A DNA stretch of 64,000 bases from NCBI GenBank assembly GCA_902464615.1, contig CABQKA010000001.1:300154-364153 (forward strand), given 5' to 3'. The stretch comes from an uncultured Prevotella sp. (lineage in GTDB: Bacteria; Bacteroidota; Bacteroidia; Bacteroidales; Bacteroidaceae). Both the position numbers and the translations under genes were made by a program. Positions 49,360 through 62,680 of this stretch are shown piece after piece; within the stretch, counting starts at the first letter, position 1, and each line of letters opens with the position of its first letter. Below the pieces are notes generated by a model. That model was not told the DNA's origin. It did not search any database and saw only the letters and a program-made list of their open reading frames with translations.

Positions 49360-50772
49360 ATGAAAGCAAAAACTATTCTGATGGCCATGCTGGCCATCTC
49401 CGCATCCGCCTTTACGGCTTGCAGCGATGACAATGACGACGCCGACGGCACGGTAATTCCGCCGACGCCGGGTGGTGGAGAAGAAATCACAGCCAACGAC
49501 ACCGTGTACGGCACATGGGAAGCAGGCTCGACAATTACCGTCAGCGGCCATCACCTCACAGTGCCCGAAGGCCAAAGCCTCACTATCGAAGAAGGGGTAA
49601 CTGTCGTATTCGACGACAACGGCGTCGGCGCCAGCCACACGCCCATCGAGTTTATCGTAGACGGCAGCCTCTACTGCAAAGGAACGGCTGAAAACCCGGT
49701 CCGCCTGACGGTGCCCGAAAGCCAGCGCACCACGGCCAACGCATTCCGCGGCCTCTGGGGAGGCATCGTAGCCACGGAAAAATGTCCGGAGATGCTTATT
49801 GACCACACCATTATCGAATACACCGGTGGCATGGTGTCGCAGGATTCTCCGTCGGGGCTGAAAGGCATCTACACGCCGGGCGACGACTATGACCCGCAGA
49901 TCACGACGAACAACGTGAACGGCCGCTACGTAATTACGAACAGCACATTGCGCTACGGGGCATCGGACGCCATATACCTGATGGGCGGTGAGGCAACGAT
50001 CAACAACAATACATTCTACGCCAACGGCTCTACGGGCGGCGAAGCCATCAACGTGAAAGCAGGATGCCGCGTAGACGCTGCCTTCAACCTGATATACTCG
50101 CCGAACACGAACGGCCTGAAGCTGGCCTCTTCCGGTCAAAACGATGAAGCCGGACGTCATCAAGCCATGATCCGCGCCTACAACAATACCATCGTCAATG
50201 CCGGATGGCGCAGGGACGGCGTGAAAGGTGGCGGCATCTATGTCGAAAAGCAGGCACTGGCCAGTGTCTACAACAACCTGCTCGTCAACTGCAAGTTCAA
50301 AGCCATGACGCCGGACTGGGGCAACCCCGGACTGGACGACGGTGCTGAAGGCGCTGCCTTGGAATGCGTCATCGACTACAACTACTACACGGCAGGAACG
50401 GCTGAAAGCACATTGCCGCAGGACATCGCAGACGGCACGACAAACGCTTACCTGAGTCTGGTCGCTCCGAACGAAGACGTGTATCCCGAGGCCATTGACC
50501 GGAACAGCATCTTCAGTACTTCGGCCGGAGACCCCGAGACCGACCCGCAATTCGTCAACTTCCCGTACATGACCAACCCGTTGACAGACTTTGTACTCGA
50601 TGCCAGCTGGGATTTCCACGTGGCAGCCACCTCTCCGGTGCTGCAAGGAGCCTACACTGGCAACGACGCCGACATGATGCCGTTCTTCGGTACAAACGGG
50701 CTGACTGTAGACGGAACGACCTATACGACGCCTGCACCGGCTAACTATTTCGGCGCATTCGGTACACGCTAA
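49360..50772 (+). CDS. Surface lipoprotein with right-handed beta-helix
   Basis: A 470-residue lipoprotein. The signal peptide ends in FTAC with Cys21, followed by SDDNDDADG, the acidic surface-export signal of Bacteroidota lipoproteins, so it is predicted to sit on the outside of the cell. Residues about 50-420 have the rung-like pattern of a parallel beta-helix with many Asn turns (GSLYCKGTAENPVRLTVPES, ATINNNTFYANGSTGGEAIN, IRAYNNTIVNAGWRRDGVK). Placed just after a TonB receptor, it may be the substrate-binding partner in place of SusD. No catalytic residues are recognised. Confidence 0.8.
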   Translation: MKAKTILMAMLAISASAFTACSDDNDDADGTVIPPTPGGGEEITANDTVYGTWEAGSTITVSGHHLTVPEGQSLTIEEGVTVVFDDNGVGASHTPIEFIVDGSLYCKGTAENPVRLTVPESQRTTANAFRGLWGGIVATEKCPEMLIDHTIIEYTGGMVSQDSPSGLKGIYTPGDDYDPQITTNNVNGRYVITNSTLRYGASDAIYLMGGEATINNNTFYANGSTGGEAINVKAGCRVDAAFNLIYSPNTNGLKLASSGQNDEAGRHQAMIRAYNNTIVNAGWRRDGVKGGGIYVEKQALASVYNNLLVNCKFKAMTPDWGNPGLDDGAEGAALECVIDYNYYTAGTAESTLPQDIADGTTNAYLSLVAPNEDVYPEAIDRNSIFSTSAGDPETDPQFVNFPYMTNPLTDFVLDASWDFHVAATSPVLQGAYTGNDADMMPFFGTNGLTVDGTTYTTPAPANYFGAFGTR

Positions 50773-50815
50773 TCCAGCTTCGGCCGAGCAAAACCGGCCA
50801 CCACTCAAATATTCT

Positions 50816-50856
50816 GCCGTCTGTGGCGGCTTCAACGCCTGCCACAGACGGCTTTT
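50816..50856 (+). terminator. Hairpin between lipoprotein and phosphatase genes
   Basis: Perfect 12-bp stem GCCGTCTGTGGC (50816-50827) with 50841-50852 followed by four T. A terminator or attenuator. No promoter is visible between it and the phosphatase start at 50883, so some read-through is expected. Confidence 0.7.
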
Positions 50857-50882
50857 GATTCATCTACACTCATCACTTCAAA

Positions 50883-51815
50883 ATGAAAAAACTTTTACTG
50901 GCCTTATGCCTCCTGTTTAGCGCGACACTCTCCGCACAGACTGCCGCAGATTGGGAAGGCTTAAAGCGAACAGCCAATTTCTTCATGGCCAACGACATGG
51001 GCCGAAACGGCTATTACGAACAAAAACCAATAGCGGAACTCATGGGCCGCATGGCAGAAGTCATAGGCCCGGAATGCGTCTTTGCAGCCGGCGACATACA
51101 CCATTTCTGGGGAGTGGCCAGCACGCAAGACCCGCTCTGGATGACGAATTTTGAAGAAATCTACACCCACCCGGAACTGATGATTCCCTGGTATCCCATT
51201 CTGGGCAACCATGAATACCGCGGCAACACGCAAGCCGTCATTGACTACTCCAAAGTGAGCCGGCGCTGGATGATGCCGGCACGCTATTATTCGAAGACCT
51301 TTGACGAAGACGGCGTGACGCTGCGCTTCATCATGATCGACACGACGCCACTCATTGACCGCTACCGGGAAAAGCCGGAAAAATATCATGACGCCGCGGA
51401 ACAGGACATCAACGCCCAACTGACGTGGCTCGAAGAGGAGCTGAAGAACGCCAAGGAGGACTGGATTATCGTCATGGGCCACCACCCTATCTACGCAGAA
51501 ACACCCAAAGAGGAGTCGGAAAGGGCGAACATGCAGGAAAGGGTTGGCAAAATCCTGGCCCGCTACAACGTAGACATCTATGCAGGCGGACATATCCACA
51601 ACTTCCAGCACGTCAATCCGAAAGGAAGCAAGACGGATTTCGTGGTCAACTCTGCCGCATCACTGGCACGGGAAGTTGCCCCGATAGAAGGCACACAATT
51701 CTGCAGCCCGGAGGAAGGTTTTTCCGTCATCGCAGCGGACAAGAAGGAACTTGACCTGCACTTTATCAATAAAGAAGGAAAAGTGATTTATACCGTGAAG
51801 CGCATAAAGAAATAA
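50883..51815 (+). CDS. Secreted metallophosphatase (acid phosphatase-like)
   Basis: A 310-residue exported metallophosphoesterase (signal peptide MKKLLLALCLLFSATLSA). Motifs in order: ANDMG with Asp38, AGDIHHFWG with Asp71, GNHEY with Asn109 and His110, MGHHPIY with His200, and AGGHIHN with His237 and His239. This is the purple acid phosphatase/TRAP arrangement, but the tyrosine ligand of the GDxxY motif is His74 here. It probably releases phosphate from extracellular or periplasmic phosphoesters, in keeping with the TonB receptor and lipoprotein upstream. Confidence 0.87.
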   Translation: MKKLLLALCLLFSATLSAQTAADWEGLKRTANFFMANDMGRNGYYEQKPIAELMGRMAEVIGPECVFAAGDIHHFWGVASTQDPLWMTNFEEIYTHPELMIPWYPILGNHEYRGNTQAVIDYSKVSRRWMMPARYYSKTFDEDGVTLRFIMIDTTPLIDRYREKPEKYHDAAEQDINAQLTWLEEELKNAKEDWIIVMGHHPIYAETPKEESERANMQERVGKILARYNVDIYAGGHIHNFQHVNPKGSKTDFVVNSAASLAREVAPIEGTQFCSPEEGFSVIAADKKELDLHFINKEGKVIYTVKRIKK

Positions 51816-51832
51816 ACCTTTACATAAATGAA

Positions 51833-51868
51833 AGCGGGCCGTTGAGGGATTTACCCCAGCGGCCCGCT
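51833..51868. terminator. Terminator between convergent phosphatase and methyltransferase
   Basis: 12-bp stem AGCGGGCCGTTG (51833-51844) with 51857-51868, one G-T pair, in the short convergent gap. It may act for both transcripts; T runs are weak on both sides. Confidence 0.65.
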
Positions 51869-51899
51869 CTCGTTTCCTATAGCGAGACTGCACCCGGAC

Positions 51900-52625
51900 T
51901 TAACGGCGCGGTACGAGACGTGCCAAATAATCGTAGTGCGAGCCACAGGCGACACATTCCGCATGGAAACCGGCGGCATCGGCCACTCGGCGAAGCGTTT
52001 CAAAATCTACATAAAGCCAGGTATATGGCGGACTTTGTATCGAGCCATAGCACATGGTATAATCGACTTCACCATAATAGCGTCCCTCCGGCAAGTCCTC
52101 GAGCTGGCCGTCTTCGTCTTCATAAAGATAGCAAAGATCCGAAGAATCCGCCAGCACACAGCCGTTTGCGGCCAACAATGCGGCGCAGCGCTCAAGAAGA
52201 CGCGGCAGCCTGCCGAGCGTACCGGAAATGCCAAGGCCGTTCATCAGCAACAGCACCGTGTCGTAAGCATCGCCCACATTGTCCGTGAAAAAGTCGGCCA
52301 AACGCACATCGCTGACGCCACGCCTGCGCATGGTTTCTACGGAAAGCGGGGAAATGTCGACAGCGGTCACCTGGAGCCCCTGTTCCTGAAGATAAAGGCT
52401 ATGACAGCCGGCTCCAGCGCCAACGTCAAGCACACGCCCTTGACAAAGCCGCAATGCCTCCCGCTCAAGACTGGGCATCTCTTCCAACGAACGGAACAAC
52501 GTGGACACTGGAAATTCATCCTCTTCGAATTGCGGGGACAGCACACGCAGGGGATAGCCCGGCCGACGCTCAAAGTAATCGCGGATAGCCCTGCCCATGG
52601 CATCTTGTTGATCTGATAGAATCAT
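51900..52625 (-). CDS. Class I SAM-dependent methyltransferase
   Basis: A 241-residue cytosolic methyltransferase. Motif I GRVLDVGAGAGCHSLYLQ (about 63-80) binds S-adenosylmethionine; the acidic end of strand 2 is VTAVDISP, and motif-IV-like DTVLLLMNGLGI follows. The fold is clear but the substrate is not. A TAACTTTG -7 box lies only 6 bases before the ATG at 52625, so the transcript would be leaderless or start at the internal Met10 (52598). It converges with the phosphatase gene and is followed upstream by the rpoC terminator. Confidence 0.8.
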   Translation of the reverse strand: MILSDQQDAMGRAIRDYFERRPGYPLRVLSPQFEEDEFPVSTLFRSLEEMPSLEREALRLCQGRVLDVGAGAGCHSLYLQEQGLQVTAVDISPLSVETMRRRGVSDVRLADFFTDNVGDAYDTVLLLMNGLGISGTLGRLPRLLERCAALLAANGCVLADSSDLCYLYEDEDGQLEDLPEGRYYGEVDYTMCYGSIQSPPYTWLYVDFETLRRVADAAGFHAECVACGSHYDYLARLVPRR

Positions 52626-52630
52626 GTCGG

Positions 52631-52638
52631 CAAAGTTA
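52631..52638 (-). promoter_or_regulatory. -7 box of the methyltransferase gene
   Basis: TAACTTTG on the minus strand at 52638-52631. Because it is so near the ATG at 52625, translation may begin on a leaderless mRNA or at a later Met. Confidence 0.5.
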
Positions 52639-52696
52639 TAGCTTTTTTATTTATAGAAGCCTGCTCCGGAGGCAAAACAGGACGGGGCATTCTCCC

Positions 52697-52731
52697 AAAA
52701 AAGGCCCGGTACTGCCGTCAGTACCGGGCCT
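52697..52731 (-). terminator. Terminator of the rpoBC operon
   Basis: Perfect 13-bp stem AGGCCCGGTACTG (52702-52714) with 52719-52731 and a 4-base loop; on the minus strand six T follow (52702-52697). A strong intrinsic terminator about 40 bases after rpoC. Confidence 0.93.
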
Positions 52732-52772
52732 GCATATATGCCTGTCAGACCTCCAACCTGAGGTTGTCAACT

Positions 52773-57041
<4,269 letters not shown>

Positions 57042-57086
57042 ATCTTGTTTGTCTATAATCGTATGTAATGCACATTCCTTCGCTGC

Positions 57087-60000
57087 TTACTCCAATGTGA
57101 TGCTCAAGCCCAAGCCGCGCAGTTCATGCAGCAGGACGTTGAGCGATTCGGGAATGCCGGGCGTAGGCATAGGGTCGCCCTTGACGATGGCCTCGTAGGC
57201 TTTCGAGCGGCCGACAACGTCGTCGGACTTGATCGTAAGGATTTCTTGAAGGACATGGGCGGCGCCGAATGCCTCGACCGCCCAGACTTCCATCTCACCG
57301 AAACGCTGGCCACCGAACTGTGCTTTACCGCCAAGCGGTTGCTGGGTGATGAGAGAGTACGGACCTATGGAGCGTGCGTGCATTTTGTCCTCGACCATAT
57401 GGCCTAACTTCAGCATGTAGGTGACGCCGACCGTCGCTTTCTGGTCGAAGGGCTCACCCGTGCCGCCGTCGTAGAGCTGGGTGGAGCCGAAGCGGGGCAG
57501 CCCGGCCTTGTCGGTCCATTCGCACAGGTCGTCCAGCTTGGCGCCATCAAAGATAGGGGTAGCAAATTTTACGCCTAGGCGTTTTCCGGCGGCCCCTAGG
57601 ACTGCTTCGAAGATCTGTCCGAGGTTCATTCGGGAAGGTACGCCGAGGGGGTTGAGCACAATGTCGACAGGCGTTCCGTCGGCCAGGAACGGCATGTCCT
57701 CCTGACGGACGATCTTGGAGACGATACCCTTATTTCCGTGGCGGCCGGCCATCTTATCGCCGACGCTGATCTTGCGTTTCTTCGCAATGTAGACTTTGGC
57801 CATCTGTATGATGCCGGAGGGCAGTTCGTCGCCGATCGTGATGGCGAACTTCTTGCGCTTGAGCACGGCATCCATGATATTGTATTTCTTCAGATAGTTG
57901 ATGACCAGCTTACGGACCAGTTCGTTTGTATGCTCGTCGTCCGTCCAGTTGCTCAACTGTACGGAGGTATAGTCCAGGCTGTTGAGCACGCTCTTGCCGA
58001 ACTTGGCGCCTTTGGCCACGACTTCCGTGCCGATATTGTCCTTGATGCCCTTCGAGGTTTTGTCCTGGACGAGCGTAAGGAGTTTTTCCACCATCAGGGC
58101 TTTCAGGTCGGCCGCCTCCTGGGCGAAGTCATCGTCCAGCTTCTGAAGTTTCACCTTGTCGGCAGCCTTGGAGGAGCGGCTCTTGATGGCTTTGGCAAAG
58201 AGGCGTTTGCCGATGACCACACCGGAGAGCGAAGGATTGGCCTTGAGAGAGGCGTCTTTCACGTCGCCGGCCTTGTCGCCGAAGATGGCGCGTAGCAGCT
58301 TTTCCTCCGGAGTGGGGTCGCTCTCGCCCTTTGGTGTAATCTTACCGATCAGGATATCGCCGGGATTGACGCGCGCACCGATACGGATGATACCGTTGTC
58401 GTCCAGATCTTTCGTAGCGTCTTCGCTGACATTGGGGATATCGTTGGTCAGTTCCTCCATGCCGCGCTTCGTCTCGCGCACCTCCAGCGAAAACTCGTCC
58501 ACGTGGACCGAAGTGAGAATATCCTCGCGCACCATCCGTTCGTTGAGCACGATGGCGTCCTCATAATTGTACCCCTTCCAGGGCATGTAGGCCACCAGCA
58601 GGTTGCGTCCGAGCGCCAGCTCGCCGTTCTCTGTGGCGTAGCCTTCCGTCAGGATGTCGCCGGCTTTCACGCGCTGTCCTTTTTCGCAGATGGGGCGCAG
58701 GTCGATGGTCATGTTTTGATTGGTACGGCGGAACTTGGGAATTTTATATTCCTTCGTGGCCGGTTCGAAGCTGACGAATTCTTCGTCTTCCGTGCGGTCA
58801 TAGGTGATACGGATGGTTGTCGCGTCTACGAAGTCTACCACGCCGTCTCCTTCTGCCGTAATCATGGTACGGGAGTCTTCACAGACTTGTTTTTCGATGC
58901 CGGTGCCGACGATTGGCGCTTCGGAGCGAATCAAGGGCACGGCCTGGCGCATCATGTTCGAGCCCATCAATGCGCGGTGGGCATCGTCGTGCTCCAGGAA
59001 GGGAATCAGCGAGGCGGCGATTGACGCGATTTGCTGCGGGGAGACGTCCATGAGTTCCACTTCCGATGGGGGAACTACGGGATAGTCGGCATCCTGGCGG
59101 CATTTCACCTTGTCGCGGATGAATGAACCGTCGTCGCGCAATGGGGCATTGCCCTGGCCGATGATTTTCCCTTCTTCCTCTTCGGCCGAGAGGTACACGA
59201 CGTGTTCGTTGTCAAGGTCTACGTGGGAATCTGCCACCTTGCGGTACGGGGTCTCGATAAAGCCGAGGTCGTTGATTTTGGCATAAACGCAAAGGGAAGA
59301 TATCAGACCGATGTTCGGGCCTTCAGGCGATTCGATTGGGCAAAGGCGTCCGTAGTGTGTATAGTGTACGTCGCGCACCTCGAAACCGGCGCGCTCGCGG
59401 GACAGACCGCCAGGACCAAGGGCAGAAAGACGGCGCTTGTGGGTGACTTCGGCCAAAGGATTGGTCTGGTCCATGAATTGGGACAAGGCGTTCGTACCGA
59501 AGAACGAATTGATTACCGAAGAAATGGTCTTGGCGTTAATCAAATCCGTCGGAGTAAACACTTCGTTGTCGCGAACATTCATACGTTCGCGGATGGTACG
59601 GCTCATGCGGGCCAGACCGATAGCGAACTGGTTGGAGAGCTGTTCGCCGACGGTCCTTACGCGGCGGTTGCTCAAATGGTCGATATCGTCCACCTGCGCC
59701 TTGGAGTTGATGAGCTCGACCAGGTATTTAATAATCTCGGTAATGTCTTCGCGCGTCAACACGCGTACATCCATGTCGGTAGACAGACCGAGCTTCTTGT
59801 TGATACGATAACGGCCAACCTCTCCGAGGTCATAACGCTTCTCAGAGAAAAACAGGTTGTTGATGACTTCGCGGGCACTGGCGTCGTCGGCCGGGTCGGC
59901 GTTGCGCAACTGCCGGTAGATGTAGAGCACGGCTTCTTTTTCCGAGTTACAGGGGTCTTTCTGCAACGTGTTGAAGATAATGGAATAGTCAGACGCCGAG

Positions 60001-60899
60001 GCTTCCTCGTGGTGTACCAATATGGACTGGACGCCGCTTTCGATAATTTCGTCAATGTGCTCTGCTTCCAATACCGTTTCGCGGTCGAGAATCACTTCGT
60101 TGCGCTCAATGGAAACCACTTCGCCGGTATCTTCGTCAACGAAGTCCTCTACCCAGCTCTTCAGGACCCTGGCCGCCAGCTTGCGGCCCAATACTTTCTT
60201 CAAATTGGCCTTATTGACCTTGATTTCCTCCGCCAGGTTGAAAATCTGGAGAATGTCCTTGTCATTCTCGAAACCGATGGCACGGAGCAACGTAGTGACG
60301 GGCAATTTCTTTTTCCGGTCAATATAGGCGTACATCACATTGTTGATGTCCGTAGCAAATTCAATCCATGAGCCCTTGAACGGAATAATTCTGGCCGAAT
60401 AGAGCTGCGTGCCATTGGTATGAATGCTTGACCCGAAGAACACGCCGGGCGAACGGTGGAGCTGAGAGACAACGACACGCTCAGCACCGTTGATAATGAA
60501 AGTACCGTTGTCCGTCATATAAGGAATCGGGCCCAAGAACACATCCTGTACGACCGTATCGAAATCCTCATGGTCCGGGTCCGTACAGTAGAGCTTTAAC
60601 TTGGCCTTCAAGGGCACACTATAAGAAAGGCCGCGCTCAAGACACTCTTCGATGCTATAACGGGGCGGATCGATATAGTAATCGAGGAACTCAAGTACAA
60701 AATTATTGCGCGTATCTGCGATAGGAAAGTTTTCCGCGAACACTTTGTACAAGCCGTCATTCTTACGCAACTCGGAGGGGGTGTCAAGCTGTAGGAAGTC
60801 CTTGAAAGACTTTAACTGGACATCCAAAAAATCTGGGTAAGGCATCGGATTCTTGACGGACGCAAAGTTTACCCGCTGGTTGATGACTCTGGAAGACAT
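57087..60899 (-). CDS. rpoB: RNA polymerase beta subunit
   Basis: Catalytic-core subunit, 1270 residues. The rifampicin region reads SQFMDQTNPLAEVTHKRRL followed by SALGPGGLSRERAGFEVRDV, with the usual Asp, His and Ser at resistance positions, so the sequence predicts rifampicin sensitivity. Other motifs: RLCPIESPEGPNIGLI, KPYIEDAIVLNERMV-like GYNYEDAIVLNERMV, and GQRFGEMEVWAVEAFGAAHV near the end. Rplayed 102 bases after rplL, with a hairpin in the gap, and 45 bases before rpoC. Confidence 0.97.
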   Translation of the reverse strand: MSSRVINQRVNFASVKNPMPYPDFLDVQLKSFKDFLQLDTPSELRKNDGLYKVFAENFPIADTRNNFVLEFLDYYIDPPRYSIEECLERGLSYSVPLKAKLKLYCTDPDHEDFDTVVQDVFLGPIPYMTDNGTFIINGAERVVVSQLHRSPGVFFGSSIHTNGTQLYSARIIPFKGSWIEFATDINNVMYAYIDRKKKLPVTTLLRAIGFENDKDILQIFNLAEEIKVNKANLKKVLGRKLAARVLKSWVEDFVDEDTGEVVSIERNEVILDRETVLEAEHIDEIIESGVQSILVHHEEASASDYSIIFNTLQKDPCNSEKEAVLYIYRQLRNADPADDASAREVINNLFFSEKRYDLGEVGRYRINKKLGLSTDMDVRVLTREDITEIIKYLVELINSKAQVDDIDHLSNRRVRTVGEQLSNQFAIGLARMSRTIRERMNVRDNEVFTPTDLINAKTISSVINSFFGTNALSQFMDQTNPLAEVTHKRRLSALGPGGLSRERAGFEVRDVHYTHYGRLCPIESPEGPNIGLISSLCVYAKINDLGFIETPYRKVADSHVDLDNEHVVYLSAEEEEGKIIGQGNAPLRDDGSFIRDKVKCRQDADYPVVPPSEVELMDVSPQQIASIAASLIPFLEHDDAHRALMGSNMMRQAVPLIRSEAPIVGTGIEKQVCEDSRTMITAEGDGVVDFVDATTIRITYDRTEDEEFVSFEPATKEYKIPKFRRTNQNMTIDLRPICEKGQRVKAGDILTEGYATENGELALGRNLLVAYMPWKGYNYEDAIVLNERMVREDILTSVHVDEFSLEVRETKRGMEELTNDIPNVSEDATKDLDDNGIIRIGARVNPGDILIGKITPKGESDPTPEEKLLRAIFGDKAGDVKDASLKANPSLSGVVIGKRLFAKAIKSRSSKAADKVKLQKLDDDFAQEAADLKALMVEKLLTLVQDKTSKGIKDNIGTEVVAKGAKFGKSVLNSLDYTSVQLSNWTDDEHTNELVRKLVINYLKKYNIMDAVLKRKKFAITIGDELPSGIIQMAKVYIAKKRKISVGDKMAGRHGNKGIVSKIVRQEDMPFLADGTPVDIVLNPLGVPSRMNLGQIFEAVLGAAGKRLGVKFATPIFDGAKLDDLCEWTDKAGLPRFGSTQLYDGGTGEPFDQKATVGVTYMLKLGHMVEDKMHARSIGPYSLITQQPLGGKAQFGGQRFGEMEVWAVEAFGAAHVLQEILTIKSDDVVGRSKAYEAIVKGDPMPTPGIPESLNVLLHELRGLGLSITLE

Positions 60900-60941
60900 T
60901 CGATGAATTATAGGATTGAACTTATATTATAGACACAAAAA

Positions 60942-60974
60942 GGTTAAGAACCCTCTACCAGAGGATTCTTAACC
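60942..60974 (-). terminator. Attenuator-like hairpin between rplL and rpoB
   Basis: 15-bp stem with one mismatch (60942-60956 with 60960-60974) and a 3-base loop; on the minus strand it is followed by TTTTT. It looks like an intrinsic terminator inside the rplL-rpoB spacer, where many bacteria lower rpoBC expression relative to ribosomal proteins. Confidence 0.75.
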
Positions 60975-61001
60975 AAGCCCCATGTATCAGGGGATTTTAT
61001 C

Positions 61002-61376
61002 TTAGGCAATTTCTACCTCAGCACCAGCCTCTTCGAGAGCTTTCTTCAGTGCCTCAGCTTCTTCCTTACCTACGCCTTCTTTCAACTTGCTGGGAGCACC
61101 GTCTACGAGGTCCTTAGCTTCCTTCAAGCCGAGGCCGCAAGCCTCTTTAACAGCCTTAACGACCTGCAGTTTGGCAGCACCTGCGCTCTTGAGCACAACG
61201 TCAAACGACGTCTTCTCCTCGGCGGGAGCAGCTGCAGCGGCAGGACCGGCAGCAACTGCAACAGCTGCAGCGGCGGGTTCAATACCATACTCGTCCTTCA
61301 GGACCGTTGCCAACTCGTTTACTTCCTTTACTGTCAAATTTACCAATTCTTCAGCAATAGCTTTGATATCTGCCAT
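61002..61376 (-). CDS. rplL: Ribosomal protein L7/L12
   Basis: Stalk protein that recruits GTPase factors, 124 residues. N-terminal dimerisation domain (MADIKAIAEELVNLTVKEVN), a flexible Ala-rich hinge (about 35-52), and the globular C-terminal domain with VLKSAGAAKLQVVKAVKEAC and GLKEAKDLVDGAPSKLKEGV. Acidic, normal length. It follows rplJ after 51 bases and is separated from rpoB by 102 bases that hold a terminator-like hairpin. Confidence 0.97.
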   Translation of the reverse strand: MADIKAIAEELVNLTVKEVNELATVLKDEYGIEPAAAAVAVAAGPAAAAAPAEEKTSFDVVLKSAGAAKLQVVKAVKEACGLGLKEAKDLVDGAPSKLKEGVGKEEAEALKKALEEAGAEVEIA

Positions 61377-61427
61377 TTTCTTTTGATTATTTAATTTGTT
61401 ATTCTAATTAGTTAAGACGGCACAGCG

Positions 61428-61946
61428 TCATTCCGGACGCTCGCCCAATGTTTTGAGCACACCATGGATAGTCTGCCCGGCGGATTGCAATGCGGATATA
61501 ACGTTCTTCGCAGGCGACTGCAGCAAGGCAACCACTTCTGCAAGAACCTCCGTCTTGCTCTTGATAGCACAGAGCGTGTCAAGCTGGTCGGCACCGATAT
61601 AGAAGCCTTCTTCGGCATATGCGCCTTTGAGGGCGGGGATACCGGTCTTGCCTTCCTCCTTCAGCAACTTAGCTGGTGCGTTGGCCACTTCGCTAAAGAA
61701 CACAGCTGTCGTTCCCTTCAGGCAATCATAGAGCGGAGAGAAATCATTCTCAGCAGCTTCGAAAGCCTTGTGCAGCAAAGTATTCTTCACAACGACCATC
61801 TTAATCTGAGCGTCGAAGCACTTCCGCCGCAAAGCACTGGTAGCCTCTGCGTTCATACCCGTCACGTCTACGAGGTAGAAGTGAGGATACTCCTTCAGCT
61901 TCGCGCCAAGATTCTCTATAATTAAAGTTTTATCTTCCTTTCTCAT
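61428..61946 (-). CDS. rplJ: Ribosomal protein L10
   Basis: Base of the L7/L12 stalk, 172 residues: MRKEDKTLIIENLGAKLKEY, YLVDVTGMNAEATSALRRKC and an L12-binding C-terminal helix (FISALQSAGQTIHGVLKTLG-like region). It lies 11 bases after rplA, so there is no room for the long L10 leader that precedes rplJ in many bacteria; feedback control, if any, must act elsewhere. rplL follows after 51 bases. Confidence 0.96.
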   Translation of the reverse strand: MRKEDKTLIIENLGAKLKEYPHFYLVDVTGMNAEATSALRRKCFDAQIKMVVVKNTLLHKAFEAAENDFSPLYDCLKGTTAVFFSEVANAPAKLLKEEGKTGIPALKGAYAEEGFYIGADQLDTLCAIKSKTEVLAEVVALLQSPAKNVISALQSAGQTIHGVLKTLGERPE

Positions 61947-61957
61947 GATTCAACTTT

Positions 61958-62656
61958 TTAATTTTCGTCTACAGTTTTGGGGTCAATCTTAATCCCCTTG
62001 CTCATCGTGGAGGAAAGATAAATACTCTTGAGATACGTGCCCTTGGCAGCGCTCGGTTTCAGCTTGATGATGGTAGCGATAAATTCCTTCGCATTTCCGT
62101 AGATTTGTTCGGGCGAGAACGATACCTTGCCTATCGAAGCATGCACGATACCCGTCTTATCTACTTTGAAATCTATCTTACCCTGCTTAACCTCGCGGAT
62201 AGCTTTGGCCACATCCATAGTTACCGTACCACTCTTGGGATTCGGCATCAGGCCACGGGGACCGAGAACACGGCCCAAGGCACCGATTTTACCCATGATG
62301 GAGGGCATGGTGATGATTACATCCACATCCGTCCAGCCTCCTTTAATCTTCTCGATATATTCTTCGAGGCCTACGTAGTCGGCGCCGGCTTCCTTAGCAG
62401 CATTCTCTACCTCGGGCGGACAAAGGCAAAGCACACGTACGCTTTTCCCAGTTCCGTTCGGCAGAGACACAACGCCACGCACCATCTGATTGGACTTGCG
62501 CGGGTCGATGCCAAGACGCACATCGATATCCACAGAGGCGTCAAACTTGGTGGTTGTGATTTCCTTCACCAAAGCGGACGCTTCTTTCAAGGTATAAACC
62601 TTCCCTGCTTCAATCTTGTCAGCTACCGACTTCTGATTTTTTGTCAGCTTACTCAT
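61958..62656 (-). CDS. rplA: Ribosomal protein L1
   Basis: Protein of the mobile L1 stalk that handles the exiting tRNA and, in many bacteria, represses its own operon. The 232 residues include FDASVDIDVRLGIDPRKSNQ, ITMPSIMGKIGALGRVLGPR (L1 signature region) and TGIVHASIGKVSFSPEQIYG. Complete. rplK is 24 bases upstream and rplJ 11 bases downstream. Confidence 0.97.
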   Translation of the reverse strand: MSKLTKNQKSVADKIEAGKVYTLKEASALVKEITTTKFDASVDIDVRLGIDPRKSNQMVRGVVSLPNGTGKSVRVLCLCPPEVENAAKEAGADYVGLEEYIEKIKGGWTDVDVIITMPSIMGKIGALGRVLGPRGLMPNPKSGTVTMDVAKAIREVKQGKIDFKVDKTGIVHASIGKVSFSPEQIYGNAKEFIATIIKLKPSAAKGTYLKSIYLSSTMSKGIKIDPKTVDEN

Positions 62657-62680
62657 TTTTCAAAAATTGAAGTTTACCTA

